Assembly: GCF_905147365.1 (NCBI RefSeq)
Contig: NC_056427.1
Span: 3,167,001 to 3,231,000 of the forward strand
DNA: 64,000 nt
Direction of reading: 5' to 3'
Source: Aricia agestis
Taxonomy: Eukaryota > Arthropoda > Insecta > Lepidoptera > Lycaenidae
The notes beneath the pieces are model-generated. The model had not been told where the DNA came from. It saw nothing but the letters and a program-made list of their open reading frames with translations, and did no database searches. This document shows positions 10,954 through 22,050 of the stretch, piece by piece; position 1 is the stretch's first letter, and the number at the start of each line of letters is the position of its first letter. Made by a program: the position numbers and the translations under genes.

Positions 10954-11606
10954 ATGGATATGACCACTACTACAATAATTAGGTTTAATTGTAAAAATGT
11001 GAGTCGCTCAATGGACTGTGTGAAGGGCCTATGCGTTGAAGCTGATATTTTGGCGCTACAAGAAACATGGCTACTACCGCAAGATATACCTCGTCTCGGG
11101 AACATACATCACAGCTTTGCATTTCATGGGAAATCTGCTGTGGATACATCCAGTGGAGTGCTACGGGGCAGACCACACGGAGGTGTGGCATTGCTGTGGA
11201 GAAAGTCGGCGTTCCCCAATGTTTCCATAGTTGATTGTCATAGTGTTCGTCTCTGTGCTATTAAAATTCATCTCAGTAACAACAGTTCAGTGTTAGTTAT
11301 TTCTGTATATATGCCTACGGACGACGTCGATAACCTCCCCTTGTTTGCGGAATGCCTAGGTGAGATAAGTGCTCTGATCGACACATGCAACAGCGAATAT
11401 GTGTTTGTTCTTGGAGACTTTAACCCCCACCCCGGTGAGTTGTTTTCGCATGACCTTTCTAACTTCTGTTCAGAACAACTGTGGACTTGCGTTGACTTGG
11501 ATATGTTACTTAGTGACACCTATACATTTGTGAGCGAAGCTCACGGATGCAGGCGATGGCTCGATAACTGTATTGTAACTAGTGCCGCTCGAGACGCAAT
11601 TGTTGA
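10954..11606 (+). pseudogene. LINE ORF2, apurinic endonuclease domain, interrupted
   Basis: Starts at an ATG nine bases after the ORF1 stop. The APE-type endonuclease signature is clear: FNCKNVSRS near the start, then LALQETWL (catalytic Glu), GGVALLWR, ISVYMPTDD, VLGDFNPHPG. The reading frame runs into the mariner end at about 11607 and resumes beyond 12770 (WPDHFPLKL). Without the mariner, the frame would join the linker region directly. Confidence 0.85.
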
Positions 11607-11608
11607 TA

Positions 11609-12768
11609 CGAGGGCTGCTATTTATGTATCCGGAACTGGCCACTTACAAGAACAATATTTAAAAAGTAATTACAACATTTGAAAATAGAACTCTTTGGTT
11701 GAAGAATACATTTTGTTTCATGTGACTGTCAATTATTTTTCCATTGTGGCGTCATTTTGAAAATTGCGTGTCTTCATTTGCCATGGATTTAACGCGTGAA
11801 CATTTTCGTGCAATGATTTACTACGATTTTCGGCGTGGGCTAAATCAACAACAGTGCTTTATTCAACTCACCGCAACTTTTGGAGATGAAGCACCATCAA
11901 AAACCACTGTTTATCACTGGTACAGTGAGTTTAATCGTGGGCGGTCTATGCTCACGGATGAAAATAAAGAAGGTCGCCCAAAAACAGCTGTTGTCCCACA
12001 AAATATAGATGCTGTGCGGGAACTAATAATGCGTGATCGTCATGTTACATATCGCGAGATAGAGGCGTCCTTAGGCATAAGTATGACGAGCATACATAAG
12101 ATATTACACGAACATTTGGCTGTAAAAAAAATATGTTCGCGTTGGATTCCGCACAACTTGACAATCGATCAAAAACGGGCTCGTGTCGATTGGTGCAAAA
12201 AAATGATAAAAAAATACAACCGTGGTACCAAAAGTTACTCGTGCAAAAAGTACTTTGAAGCAAATGGTCGCCTGTTTTTTTGGAATTAATGGACATGTGG
12301 CTACAGTGCCATTAGAGAATCGTAAAACGGTTAATTCTGAATGGTATACGACCATTTGTTTACCAGAAGTCTTTGAAGAAATAAGAAAGGACAACCGACA
12401 ACGCAGAATGCTAGCTGTCACATCTCAGCTGAAACAACTCATTTTTTGGAGGGTCAAAAGATCGAATTGACTGGTCATCCGCCGTACAGCCCTGATTTGG
12501 CACCTAACGATTTCTTTTTATTTCCATACGCGAAGAACAAATTACGTGGTCAACGTTTTTCGAGCCGCGAAGAGGCTGTTGATGCGTTCAAAATGCACGT
12601 TTTGGAGATACCTCAATCAGAATGGAAAAAGTGCTATGAAAATTGGTTCCAGCGTATGCAAAAGTGTGTCGAACATCGCGGCGAATATTTTGAAAAGCAA
12701 TAAAACCATATTAAATAATATATGTTTGTTTCTTTTTTTAATTCCGGATACATAAATAGCAGCCCTCG
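11609..12768 (+). mobile_element. mariner element inserted in LINE B
   Basis: Perfect-looking terminal inverted repeats of about 27 bp start 'cgagggctgctatttatgta' and are flanked by TA on both sides (11607-11608 and 12769-12770). At 1160 bp it is shorter than the usual roughly 1.3 kb, which matches internal deletions in the transposase. Its insertion postdates that of LINE B. Confidence 0.92.
11783..12703 (+). pseudogene. mariner transposase, inactivated
   Basis: ATG at 11783. The N-terminal helix-turn-helix part is clear (KTTVYHWYSEFNRGRS, TYREIEASLGISMTSIHKIL). The block that should carry the first catalytic Asp is deleted around 12225, where the frame shifts. It resumes as VACFFGINGHVATVPLENRK, shifts again near 12420 where the His-Asp-Asn motif should be, and continues as EGQKIELTGHPPYSPDLAPN to a stop at 12703. 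Only the last catalytic Asp remains, so it cannot transpose itself. Confidence 0.9.
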
Positions 12769-12770
12769 TA

Positions 12771-13246
12771 TTTCTGTATTGTATAATGTTTTTTGGCCTG
12801 ACCACTTCCCGCTGAAATTAGTGTGTAATATAAACAAATTTATTACCAAAATTGAGGCACCCTCGTTTATTAATAATAAAGTAATATGGGGTGAGAGAGA
12901 CAGTGATCAAATAAAAAAGTGTAATAATTTATGTAATAATAGGTTAAGACTAATTGATTTTCCTGCTGAATTATCTACGTGTGCCGACAAAATATGTACA
13001 AACGTTGAACACAGATTAATATTAGACAGATTGTACAGTAGTATTGTATGTACCTTAAGCGAGTCTGCTGAGAATAGTTATAGGGAGAAAAAACTTAGGA
13101 AACTGAATTATGTAACAGGGTGGAATAGACATGTAAGTAGTGCGCATAAGGAGGCTCGTCTATGGTTTCAATTCTGGGTTTCCCTGGGCAAACCTAGACA
13201 TGGTTTTGTTTATAAAAATATGTGCGAATCTAGAAAATATTTTTAG
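12771..13246 (+). pseudogene. LINE ORF2 linker region
   Basis: Continuation of ORF2 after the mariner: WPDHFPLKLVCNINKF, then a Cys-containing linker to YKNMCESRKYF, where the palindromic insertion brings a TAG. This is the segment between endonuclease and reverse transcriptase. Confidence 0.75.
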
Positions 13247-13285
13247 CCTTAAAATATTTTCTAGATTCGCACATATTTTTATAAA
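13209..13285. repeat. 35-bp-arm palindrome inserted in LINE ORF2
   Basis: Arms 13209-13243 and 13251-13285 are exact complements around 'tagcctt'. Removing the right arm and centre would restore a continuous reading frame from the left arm's CESRKYF into the downstream sequence. The right arm is therefore an inverted copy of adjacent LINE sequence. Confidence 0.88.
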
Positions 13286-13317
13286 AATACAGTCAAGATA
13301 ATGCATTACAAATTAAA

Positions 13318-14944
13318 ATGGACATAATAGCTAAAAATCATTCTGAAAAAAATTTCTCAAAATTTTGGAAAAATACCAGTAAGTTGAATCCTAAGCCGAG
13401 CCTTCCAATGTCTGTGGCTGGTATTTGTGATCCTGCTGGAATAGCGAGTGCTTTCCAAAAGTGCTTCAAGATATCCTCTCTTCTTCCTCGGCGGAATGGA
13501 GTGCTATGGGGCCCAAGTGCCGACGAGGAAGTAAAGGTAAGATTCAGTGCTAAAGAGGTTGCCTCTATTATTAAAAAAATGCGTCGAGGCAAGTCTCCGG
13601 GACACGATAGTCTCAGTGTCGAGCACTTGAGATATGCTGGGGTGCACTTGCCGCGAATACTTGCTATGCTTTTTAATTTGTGTGTGAGTCATCAATATCT
13701 GCCGCAGACGTTGATGTCTACAGTTGTTGTGCCTATTATAAAAAATAAGACGGGGGATGCCTCCGACCTGTCCAATTACAGGCCGATATCACTGGCTACT
13801 GTGACTGCCAAGGTACTGGACAGTCTGCTTGACAAAAGGCTGGAACTGCATACAGATATGAACGATTCTCAATTTGGGTTCCAGCCGGGCCTGTCCACTG
13901 AAAGTGCCATTTATTGTCTTAAGCAGACTGTGCAGTACTACACATCCAGGAAAACGCCGGTATACGCTTGCTTCCTGGACCTGTCGAAGGCATTCGATTT
14001 AATGTCATACGACAAATTGTGGCAAAAACTTGGCGACGAAACCAATCTGCCCAAGGAACTGATTGGACTCTTTCAGTACTGGTACGGTCATCAGAAAAGT
14101 AGTGTAAAATGGGCTGGAGTGTTTTCTGAGGTGTACGGGTTGGAGTGTGGGACGAGACAGGGGGGGATAAGCTCGCCCCGCGTCTTTAACCTGTACATGA
14201 ATCGGCTGATAGGTGAGCTGAACAGCACCTACGTAGGATGTCACGTTGACGGCGTCTGTATTAATAATATAAGTTATGCGGACGATATGGTGCTGTTGAG
14301 CCCATCGATCAGTGCGCAGGCTTCTCCGTGTCTGTGAAGAGTATGCGGTGGAACATGGCCTCAGGTATAACGCTAATAAAAGCGAATTTATGGTTTTTAA
14401 TGCAGGCGCTGACAGGAGTCGCAGAAGTGTACCTCCTGTGACTCTTGGCGGTGTGCAGCTGGGAATAGTCGACCGAGTTAAATATCTGGGTCACTGGGTC
14501 ACCGCCTCTCTATCAGATACGGAGGACATAGAGAGGGAGCGTAGAGCGCTATGTGAGCGCGGTAATATGCTGGCACGTAGATTCGCACGATGTAGCAGGG
14601 ACACAAAAATAACGCTCTTTAAAGCGTATTGTCAGTCGTTCTACACGTGTAGCCTATGGGTCAGATTTACGCAGCGCTCATACAGTACGCTCAAAGTCCA
14701 GTACAACAACATATTAAGGATGCTGTTTGGTCTGTCGCGTTATTGTAGCGCTTCATCTATGTTCGCTGAGGCACATACAGACTGTTTTCAGACAATTATT
14801 AGAAAGAGATGTGCCTCGCTTTGGTCGCGTGTGCAAAACAGTCCAAACAGACTCCTGAATGTGTTGGGTAGCAGGTGGGATTCCATGTTGTTGAAGCATT
14901 GGGTGCAGCTCCCTGCTCCAACAGCCCGGTTCCCATATATTTAA
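13318..14944 (+). pseudogene. LINE ORF2 reverse transcriptase and C-terminus, one frameshift
   Basis: Contains RGKSPGHDSLSVEHLRYAG, NYRPISLATVTAKVLD, DSQFGFQPGLSTESAI, CFLDLSKAFDLMSYDKL, RQGGISSPRVFNLYMN and the catalytic ISYADDMVLLSPS at about 14270-14305. A 1-2 base change near 14311 moves the frame. The C-terminal half (ALRRLLRVCEEYAVEHGL onward) runs to a stop at 14944. The reverse-transcriptase core is otherwise complete. Confidence 0.88.
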
Positions 14945-15060
14945 TTTTTAACAATATTATGTAATGTAATTCCAATTTCTTTTATATTTTACTAACACTA
15001 GAATAAGGACACTAACACTATGAATGAAAATTTGAAATAAATGAATTGAATTGAATTTGC

Positions 15061-16605
15061 ATAGTAGCATATGCTTTCTGTTCTTAAAACAACGCCGAAA
15101 CTCCCAAACTTCTATCTATCTATAAAGAATTCAAATTCAAATTTTTATTTGCAACCAAGTACATATATAAATCAACATACATTGACGAAAGTTCTCTCAG
15201 CACCTTCCGAATCACGGTATACCAGGTATATTTCGGTGCAAAAACTTACTTGTTGGTAGCATATGCTTAGAATACTTTTCACGAAACCAAAGTCACCACA
15301 TGTTTCCCTATAAGTTTTGAGGAGTTCCCTCAATTACTTATGGAGCCTTCATCAGATCACCACTTTTGTGAATATAATACCAAATTGGGATGATACCCTA
15401 TATACCAAAAGAAAAATTTTGAAAATCGGTTAACAAACGGCGGAGTAATCGTTGAATATAAGAAAACAAACATAACACCTCCCCCATTTTGAAAGTCGGT
15501 TAAAATTATAGCCTATGTGTTATTCTGATGTATAAGCTATATTATTTTAAAGTTTCATTAAAATCCGTTCAGTAGTTTTTGCGTGAAAGAGTAACAAACA
15601 TCCACACATCCACACATCCATACATCCACACATCCATACATCCATACATCCATACATCCATACATCCATACATCCAAACAAACTTTCGCCTTTATAATAT
15701 TAGTAGGATATTAGTAGGATATAATTGGAATCTCGGAATTGGCTCCAACAATTTTCATGAAATTTAGTATATAGGGGGTTTCAGGGGCAATAAATCGATA
15801 AATGTCATTTTATTCGTCGTTTAAAATCCTTTGATACCCCACTCGATATGCTTGGTAGATTTTTTTTTACCTCACAATATTATGGCGTCAAACATCCGCT
15901 ATTTTTTTAATGTCACCTATCTAAGAACACTTGGGCTATCAAGACAACTCTAACGATACCTTAAATGTGAAAATCCGTTTAGCGGAAAATCCGTTCTGGA
16001 GATACAAGGTAATAAAGAATAATACATACATACAAGATACGCGCTAAAAACATAACCCTCCTGGCAGTCGAGTAAAAATATATATATTTACATTAAAAAT
16101 AGCTTAAAATATACCATCCGCCATGGAAGAGGTGCACTTTAACTGTCCCTGTAGCAGTAAGTATGACAGATTTGAAGATAAATTGGAAATGTTATGAATA
16201 CTTATATAAATGGCTATTACCTCATTTAATTTTTATAGTATTTTGAGATAACTTTCTTTATAAACTTTTTAAAATCAAATGAATTGTTAAAAACATCAAC
16301 CCTTATTTTAAACAATATGCAAGCAGTATTTAACCTGCGCTTTAGCCTGGAAACATACAACAAAGTGTTAGTATGTATTAGAGTCCCCTTTAACTATTAT
16401 GTTACAGATTCACTTCTGAAGTACCTTATTCTGGCAGAGACCATCAACAAGGCCCCGTGTCTGTAAGGCCAACTTCTGCAGCCGGTGACACTGCTGCAGT
16501 CTTGTCTGGCAGATGTAACACATCCAGCACTCGCAGTCCCTAACCTATTATAGAAAAAAAAACACAAATCATAGTATGAGTGACATAGAAAATAATATGT
16601 TACAT
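15061..16605. other. Repeat tails, no gene
   Basis: 15295-15460 matches the last 125 bp of the window (63875-64000) closely, so both belong to one interspersed family. It is followed by a (catccata)-type satellite and, at 15715-15775, the 'aattggaatctcggaattgg' phrase also found at the window start. 15780-16605 is AT-rich with nothing recognisable. Confidence 0.5.
15597..15677. repeat. (CATCCATA/CATCCACA)n satellite
   Basis: Eight-base units 'catccaca' and 'catccata' repeat about ten times. It sits where a retroposon tail would end. Confidence 0.92.
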
Positions 16606-16802
16606 TTAAGAGCGAAGCCGAACGAGCGTAATTTGTGAGTTGTGCGTCGCAGAATTTCTGCCACGCAGAATTCTGCTGCATTCAGTTTCATACAAAAGTC
16701 CTGTTTGATTCACACGAGTGTAATTTTGTGAGTCGTGATTTGTATGAAAAAAAATCTGCGACTCACGACTCACACATAAAGCTCGTTTGGCTTCGCCCTA
16801 AC
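16606..16802. mobile_element. MITE with 'gcgaagcc-aacgagc' ends
   Basis: Inverted ends 'agcgaagccgaacgagc' and 'gctcgtttggcttcgcc', flanked by a direct 'acattt'. A single end of the same family stands at 17704-17730. Inner inverted matches involve 'gagtcgtgagtc'-like words. Confidence 0.7.
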
Positions 16803-17898
16803 ATTTGTAAAGTAGGTACTACTATTGGCTAACAATAGTATTGGCCTCATTATTGTAATATTAGAGGTATGTTGTAGTCTCACCCTACAATATCACACAT
16901 GGATAAAAACCGACCTCCCTTTACTTATATCTGTAAAATTATTTCCAAGCCTGAGAGATCAGATAATGGGGTTCTTTTAATTTTGATAAGTATTCGATTT
17001 CCAGATAATGAAACTTCGCGCGTACCATAAACTTTGGCCAACAGTTACGACCGGAGCCTCAGAAAACATTTATCCGTACATTAGCACTACGAGCATCTGT
17101 TTACGTACCTTATAATTTGCCAGTTGCTCATAAAAGTAAAGCAGATCCGTTCTATGAAATATGTTAACAGTTCTTTTATTGATAGATAAGCATATACAGC
17201 AACAAGTTTTCTTTAACATTTTTAACTCTTTTAAATCTTTAACATTTTTCTTCATAATAATAATCGTGTTTGTTTCGTTTCTCAATGCACGCCAACGTGT
17301 ACAATCTTGGAATATTTGACAATTGACACCACAGATTACTAGTATCAAAGAGAATATAATCACTACGTTTTAACTAGTATACCTATATGTTTGACACGGT
17401 AACATAGTACTAGACCGTTGTAAAGTTACAGATGGCGCTTTATTGCGGCTTCCACAAAATAAAGAGAGTGAGGTCTCTATTCCAGTAGGTACTTATATAA
17501 TAAAGTAGTCTGTGAACAAGAGTCAAGACACAAGTGAAGTGAAGTGTCGAATTAACAAAAAAAAATGAAGTGAAGTGTTTCCATGTTTTCTTCATCTTCT
17601 TTTTGTTTTTTTTCATAATATGGCGCTCGGCTTTTTAACCATGGCCAGTGTCAAGTAAAATATGGCAGAAAAAAAATTTTTTTTTCGTGAAAAGTTTACA
17701 AAACTTAGGGCGAAGCCAAACGAGCGTAATGGGTTGTTTTCTTATTTTTAATCTCCACCAGACGATAGACACTTCTAGATTTTCTATTGGTTCCCCACCG
17801 ATCTGAAATTATCTGCAGGTTGGCATCACTGACTACATATGGGTTGTGTTTCTAAAAAATTTCAATGTACTGTTAAGTGTGACATAAATGATAAATGA
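16803..17898. other. Intergenic, no supported gene
   Basis: AT-rich with one MITE end at 17704-17730 and a 'gaagtgaagtgt' direct repeat at 17535-17580. An 85-codon open stretch on the minus strand (17109-17363) ends at a good GTACGT donor but lacks an ATG, so no gene is called. Confidence 0.4.
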
Positions 17899-18410
17899 AA
17901 ATATAGAATAGAATAGAATAGAATAGTATATTTATTTCCAAGAAATTTGTAACAATGGTTCTTATAATTAGTTATAGTATCAAAATTTCTGCCTCACTGG
18001 CGTGGAAATATTGTCTTATTTTAAACATTTGATTTAAATCTTATATTATTCTAATGAGCATGCAACCGTCGCTATTTAACTATTTGAAAAGTTTAAATCA
18101 TTAACATATTTTATCATTTTATAACATATTACTAGATTGAACTCATTTCATTATCATTGTCTTCATTAAAAACCTAATTACATTATATGTCAAAAAGAAT
18201 TAGATATTACATATGTATAATAATTATTAAATTAATCAGGTCCACAAGAATCACATACATGTCGGAATCATTTCATACTACACCGATAAATTAATTCTAA
18301 ATAATGTCATACTACAAGTTAAATAAAAAATAAATAATATAAATGTCATAATTTCTTAAAATGTAATCTGGATCGAATAAATTATTGTCTTATATTGTCA
18401 CATGCCTATT

Positions 18411-21320
18411 CTATATATTAAAAGTAAATTTAAATTTATTTGTTACTGCTATATCGTCAAAGTATTCTTGTACTGAATAATAGCATTTTTCTAATAGCCA
18501 TTCAAATAGCGCCTTCTTAAACTTAGCATAAGTATTATTGTCATTTTTTATATTGTCTGGCAGGTTATTGTATATTTTAATCGTCATACAGTAAGCGTTT
18601 TTGCTATTTAATGCTGATTTTTGTGTTGGTATATTTATTTTGTTTTTATTTCTTTTGTTTCTGGTTTCTTTATTGCCTTTATTTTCAAATAAAAAACTAT
18701 GCTTCTTTACAAAAAGACAAGATTCTTGTATATACAAACAAGCTAGTGGCAGAATTTTAAAATTTTGAAATAGCGGTTTGCAATGAGTGAAATTGTCTAC
18801 TCCTGCCATAGCTCGTATACATTTTTTTTGTACTATAAATACCCTGTTCACATCCACTGAATTGCCCCATAGTATCAGACCGTACCTTAGAGATGAGGAG
18901 ACATAACCATGGTAAGTTACCAAGGTGGCTTCCTTAGATACAATATTTTTTATTCTTTTAAGCGCAAATATGAATCTATTAAGTTTATTGCAGGTATTAT
19001 CTATATGTATTTTCCAATTCAGGTTTTTATCTATATGTATCCCTAAAAAAGTAGCTGATGATACACATTTAATTGGCATTATTTTCTTTTCTAAACTTTT
19101 ATTTTCGTCTATAGTTTCTTTATAAAACTTAATAATTTTTGTTTTTTCTAGATTTACCTTAAGATTGTTAGTTTGAAGCCAATTTGTAACATTTTTTATT
19201 TCATTTTGCAATTCGTCATTTAATATATTTCTTGGGCATTTTATCAACAGAGTGGTATCGTCAGCAAACATACTGCAGTCATATTTTATTATTTCTGGCA
19301 GATCATTTATATACATTAAAAACAGATTTGGTCCTAACATGCTACCCTGTGGTACTCCGCATTCAGAATCTTCATATTCTGATCTATACGATATTTCTTT
19401 GTTTTGTTCAATGTGACTTATTTCTACACACTGCTTCCTACCTGTAAGATATGATTTAAACCATTTATGTGCATTTCCCCGAATACCGTATTTTTCCAAT
19501 TTATCTAATAATCTCTTATGATCAACGAAGTCAAATGCTTTACTTAGATCAAGAAAAACCGCAGCTACAGCTAGTCCTTGGTCAATAGATTGTGTGATTT
19601 GTTTGACTAGTGAAAAGCAGGCCATTGTCGTTGATTTTCCTTTCGTAAATCCAAATTGTTGCTTACAAAGTAGATTATTCCTATTAAGGTAATTAAGTAG
19701 CTTAATTTGCATGGCCTTTTCAAATATTTTTGATATTACTGGTATGAGTTTCACCGGTCTGTAATTTGACATATGCTTTGCATTACCTTTTTTGAAAAGA
19801 GGCTTAATTACTGATATCTTTAATTGCGACGGAAAATGTCCCTGTTCAAACGATAAGTTAACTATGTGACATAAAGGGTAGCATATGTACTTTGCTGCTA
19901 ATTTTATTATTTTTGTACAAATATGATCATATCCAGTTGATTGTGTGTTATTAAGAGAAATTATAATCTTATAAATGTCATTAGGAATTAACGGAGATAA
20001 ATAAAATGAATTAATTGGTTTATTTTTAATATTAATATTATTGATGTCATTAGAATAATTATTTTTTGTAATTTCAATAAAATATTTATTAAATAATTGC
20101 GCAATATCGCTAATTTTTGTGTATATTTTATTATCTATTTCTATGGCGTCAATATTCTTACTTGTGCTTTTTTCATCTAGATTATTTCTTATAAGTGCCC
20201 ATGTGGCTTTACATTTATTTTTTGATTTTTTTATAAAATTCGTATTGTTTTTGGCTTGCGATTCATGTATACATTTTTTAAGTACATTGCTATAACTTTT
20301 GTATTTTTTTAGCAATTCTTTTTTATTAGCAGTCCCATATCTATATTTATAATACAAAATACGTTTACTAACAGTTGACTTTTTTATGCCCTTTGTAAGC
20401 CAATTTATTTTATTCGGTCTGTTATTCATTTTTATATAAATCCTTGGGAAACAAAGATTGTAAAATAAAACAAAAATTTCATAAAAAGATCTGAAGCTTT
20501 CTTCTGTATCTTTCATTTTAAATGTGTCAGAGAAAGAGAGTGCGGCCATAGCATTTAAAAATTTTCGAATATTCTCTTTATTAAAATCATGCCTTTCAAC
20601 AAAGTAAAATTTAGCCTTCATTCTCACTTTTATATGGTTCACTGGAAATTTTATGGATTGTCCAGTCTCGTGATCCGATAACGCCAAATGATGCACATTT
20701 GTTTCATATGTTTTTAAGTTACTTGCAATTTGGTCAATGCTGGACAGCCCACGAGTTGGTTGATTTATATTAGTTTTTAAGTTATGGTTAGCTAGAATGG
20801 CTTTTAAATCTCTATGCTCATTTGTATCCTTTAGTACATCTATGTTCCAGTCACCGCAGATTATTATATTTTTATTATTAGATCTATGTAGTTCATTTAA
20901 AGTGGCATCCAGACTGTTAATAAATATATTTATGTTTTCTTTAGGGACCCTATATATACATAAGACTATCGTATTATATTCAGTAACTTCTATACCACAG
21001 CACTCAAATATAAATTCTTTTGCATATTTTGTCAATTCAATTTTTTTAAATTCTAATTCGTTCCTTATTAATATGCAAGACCCCCCTCGTTTTTTGTTTC
21101 TAGAATACGTAGCAGCTATCTTATAATTAGATAATGTCAAGTTTTTTTCATTATTTTTTATTAAAAATGTTTCCGTCAAACAAATAATGTCAATTATTCC
21201 TATCTGTAAATTTAACGTAGTTGTTAATGCAATTTGTAGTATATCTAGTTTATTCAAAATTCCGGCTATGTTTTGGTGAAATAAAGTTAAGTATTTATTG
21301 TTTTTTATAAAAAAGATTTC
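18411..21320 (-). CDS. LINE ORF2: endonuclease plus reverse transcriptase, uninterrupted
   Basis: Open without stops for over 960 codons. The frame begins after a TGA at about 21321 and has no ATG before the endonuclease (FHQNIAGILNKLDIL), so initiation is unclear. It may rely on reinitiation or frameshifting from ORF1, whose stop (21305) overlaps. The endonuclease shows LTETFL, RGGSCILIR, ICGDWNIDV and ALSDHETG. The reverse transcriptase shows NYRPVKLIPVISKIFEKAMQ, FLDLSKAFDFVDHKRLLDKL, GVPQGSMLGPNLFLMYINDL and catalytic MFADDTTLLI. All key catalytic residues that I can place are present, so the protein could be active if translated. Confidence 0.8.
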   Translation of the reverse strand, partial: EIFFIKNNKYLTLFHQNIAGILNKLDILQIALTTTLNLQIGIIDIICLTETFLIKNNEKNLTLSNYKIAATYSRNKKRGGSCILIRNELEFKKIELTKYAKEFIFECCGIEVTEYNTIVLCIYRVPKENINIFINSLDATLNELHRSNNKNIIICGDWNIDVLKDTNEHRDLKAILANHNLKTNINQPTRGLSSIDQIASNLKTYETNVHHLALSDHETGQSIKFPVNHIKVRMKAKFYFVERHDFNKENIRKFLNAMAALSFSDTFKMKDTEESFRSFYEIFVLFYNLCFPRIYIKMNNRPNKINWLTKGIKKSTVSKRILYYKYRYGTANKKELLKKYKSYSNVLKKCIHESQAKNNTNFIKKSKNKCKATWALIRNNLDEKSTSKNIDAIEIDNKIYTKISDIAQLFNKYFIEITKNNYSNDINNINIKNKPINSFYLSPLIPNDIYKIIISLNNTQSTGYDHICTKIIKLAAKYICYPLCHIVNLSFEQGHFPSQLKISVIKPLFKKGNAKHMSNYRPVKLIPVISKIFEKAMQIKLLNYLNRNNLLCKQQFGFTKGKSTTMACFSLVKQITQSIDQGLAVAAVFLDLSKAFDFVDHKRLLDKLEKYGIRGNAHKWFKSYLTGRKQCVEISHIEQNKEISYRSEYEDSECGVPQGSMLGPNLFLMYINDLPEIIKYDCSMFADDTTLLIKCPRNILNDELQNEIKNVTNWLQTNNLKVNLEKTKIIKFYKETIDENKSLEKKIMPIKCVSSATFLGIHIDKNLNWKIHIDNTCNKLNRFIFALKRIKNIVSKEATLVTYHGYVSSSLRYGLILWGNSVDVNRVFIVQKKCIRAMAGVDNFTHCKPLFQNFKILPLACLYIQESCLFVKKHSFLFENKGNKETRNKRNKNKINIPTQKSALNSKNAYCMTIKIYNNLPDNIKNDNNTYAKFKKALFEWLLEKCYYSVQEYFDDIAVTNKFKFTFNI

Positions 21321-22050
21321 TCATTATTTTTTACATTTTTATTTGTTACTTTTTTAAAATAATGTGTTATTTTGTTTTTATCTTGTTTGCTGTCTATTTC
21401 ATTTGTTTTCTTTATAGAATAATATGAAGAGTCGTTTTGATTGTTGCATATTTCGCTACGTATATTATTTTTCTGTTTTAAACTCTTTAAGAACGTGCTT
21501 TCATACTCTCGACTATCTATTTCAAAATTGATTTGTGTACTTATTTTCTGTAGTAACGAGCTGTGATTGTAAATATTATTTACCACATTGAGCAATTTAA
21601 CATTAAGAAAGTCATTTAACATGTATTTAAGTCTATTTGTTATATAAATGGGATTCGAGTAATTATTGTTTAAATATGGCGCTATTATTACATTGGTCAT
21701 GGCTAGTTTGGGAAGTGATAGGATAAGACTATGCGCAAATGAATTGATGGTATGTTCATTTACATTTGTAGCTATTATTATATAATCGGATGTTGTGAAT
21801 TTACTAGCCGTTTCTTTTGATATGTTTAGTAACTGAGAGTAGTTAGCATTTGATTTTATAAAAGATGAAACCAAGAATTTGTCATTCCATTTATTATTAA
21901 TATTTTTATAATTTTTTATGTTTTTACTTAGTCCCTTAATTTGTTGATCCCCGATGATATATATCTGTGGTTTGTTTTTCAGTGTTCTTTTGTTGTACTT
22001 TTTCCCAATGTTAGTGATGTTTTCTAAGTATTCATTTTTACAGATAAGCG
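21305..22050 (-). pseudogene. LINE ORF1, esterase-like domain, 5'-truncated
   Basis: Open from the truncation to a stop at 21305. The visible part begins with a short coiled-coil-like stretch, then IYIIGDQQIKGL, which occupies the position of the SGNH-hydrolase GDS block found in CR1-type ORF1 proteins, and later IATNVNEH. The nucleophile Ser of GDS appears replaced by Gln. The C-terminus is Lys/Asn-rich. The domain assignment rests on that block alone. Confidence 0.5.

Larger units (their letters stand above)
10694..15060 (+). mobile_element. Non-LTR retrotransposon (family B) with nested mariner
   Basis: Order on the plus strand: end of ORF1 (10694-10945), ORF2 endonuclease (10954 on), mariner insertion (11609-12768), rest of the linker, palindromic insertion (13209-13285), reverse transcriptase (13318-14944), a short 3' UTR and a (gaatt)n tail at about 15040-15056. 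It is of the jockey/CR1 type by domain order and motifs. The ORF1 tail (DDIHSYIRKKSEMDVRLEKM) resembles lepidopteran ORF1 C-termini known to me, with one frameshift near 10895. 5'-truncated; not functional. Confidence 0.85.
17899..22050 (-). mobile_element. Non-LTR retrotransposon (family C), nearly complete
   Basis: Minus strand. It ends 3' with (attct)n at 17905-17926 and has a roughly 480-bp 3' UTR, an open ORF2 (18411-21320), and an ORF1 remnant that stays open to about 22050 where the copy is 5'-truncated. It is very AT-rich, unlike families A and B. The (attct)n tail and ORF layout fit the CR1/jockey group. Of the LINEs here, this is the best-preserved copy. Confidence 0.85.

Noticed and set aside
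17109..17363. Minus-strand exon with a signal-peptide-like start and a GTACGT donor
   Set aside because: The first codon is GTG, no ATG precedes it before a stop, and no partner exon with matching phase was found nearby.
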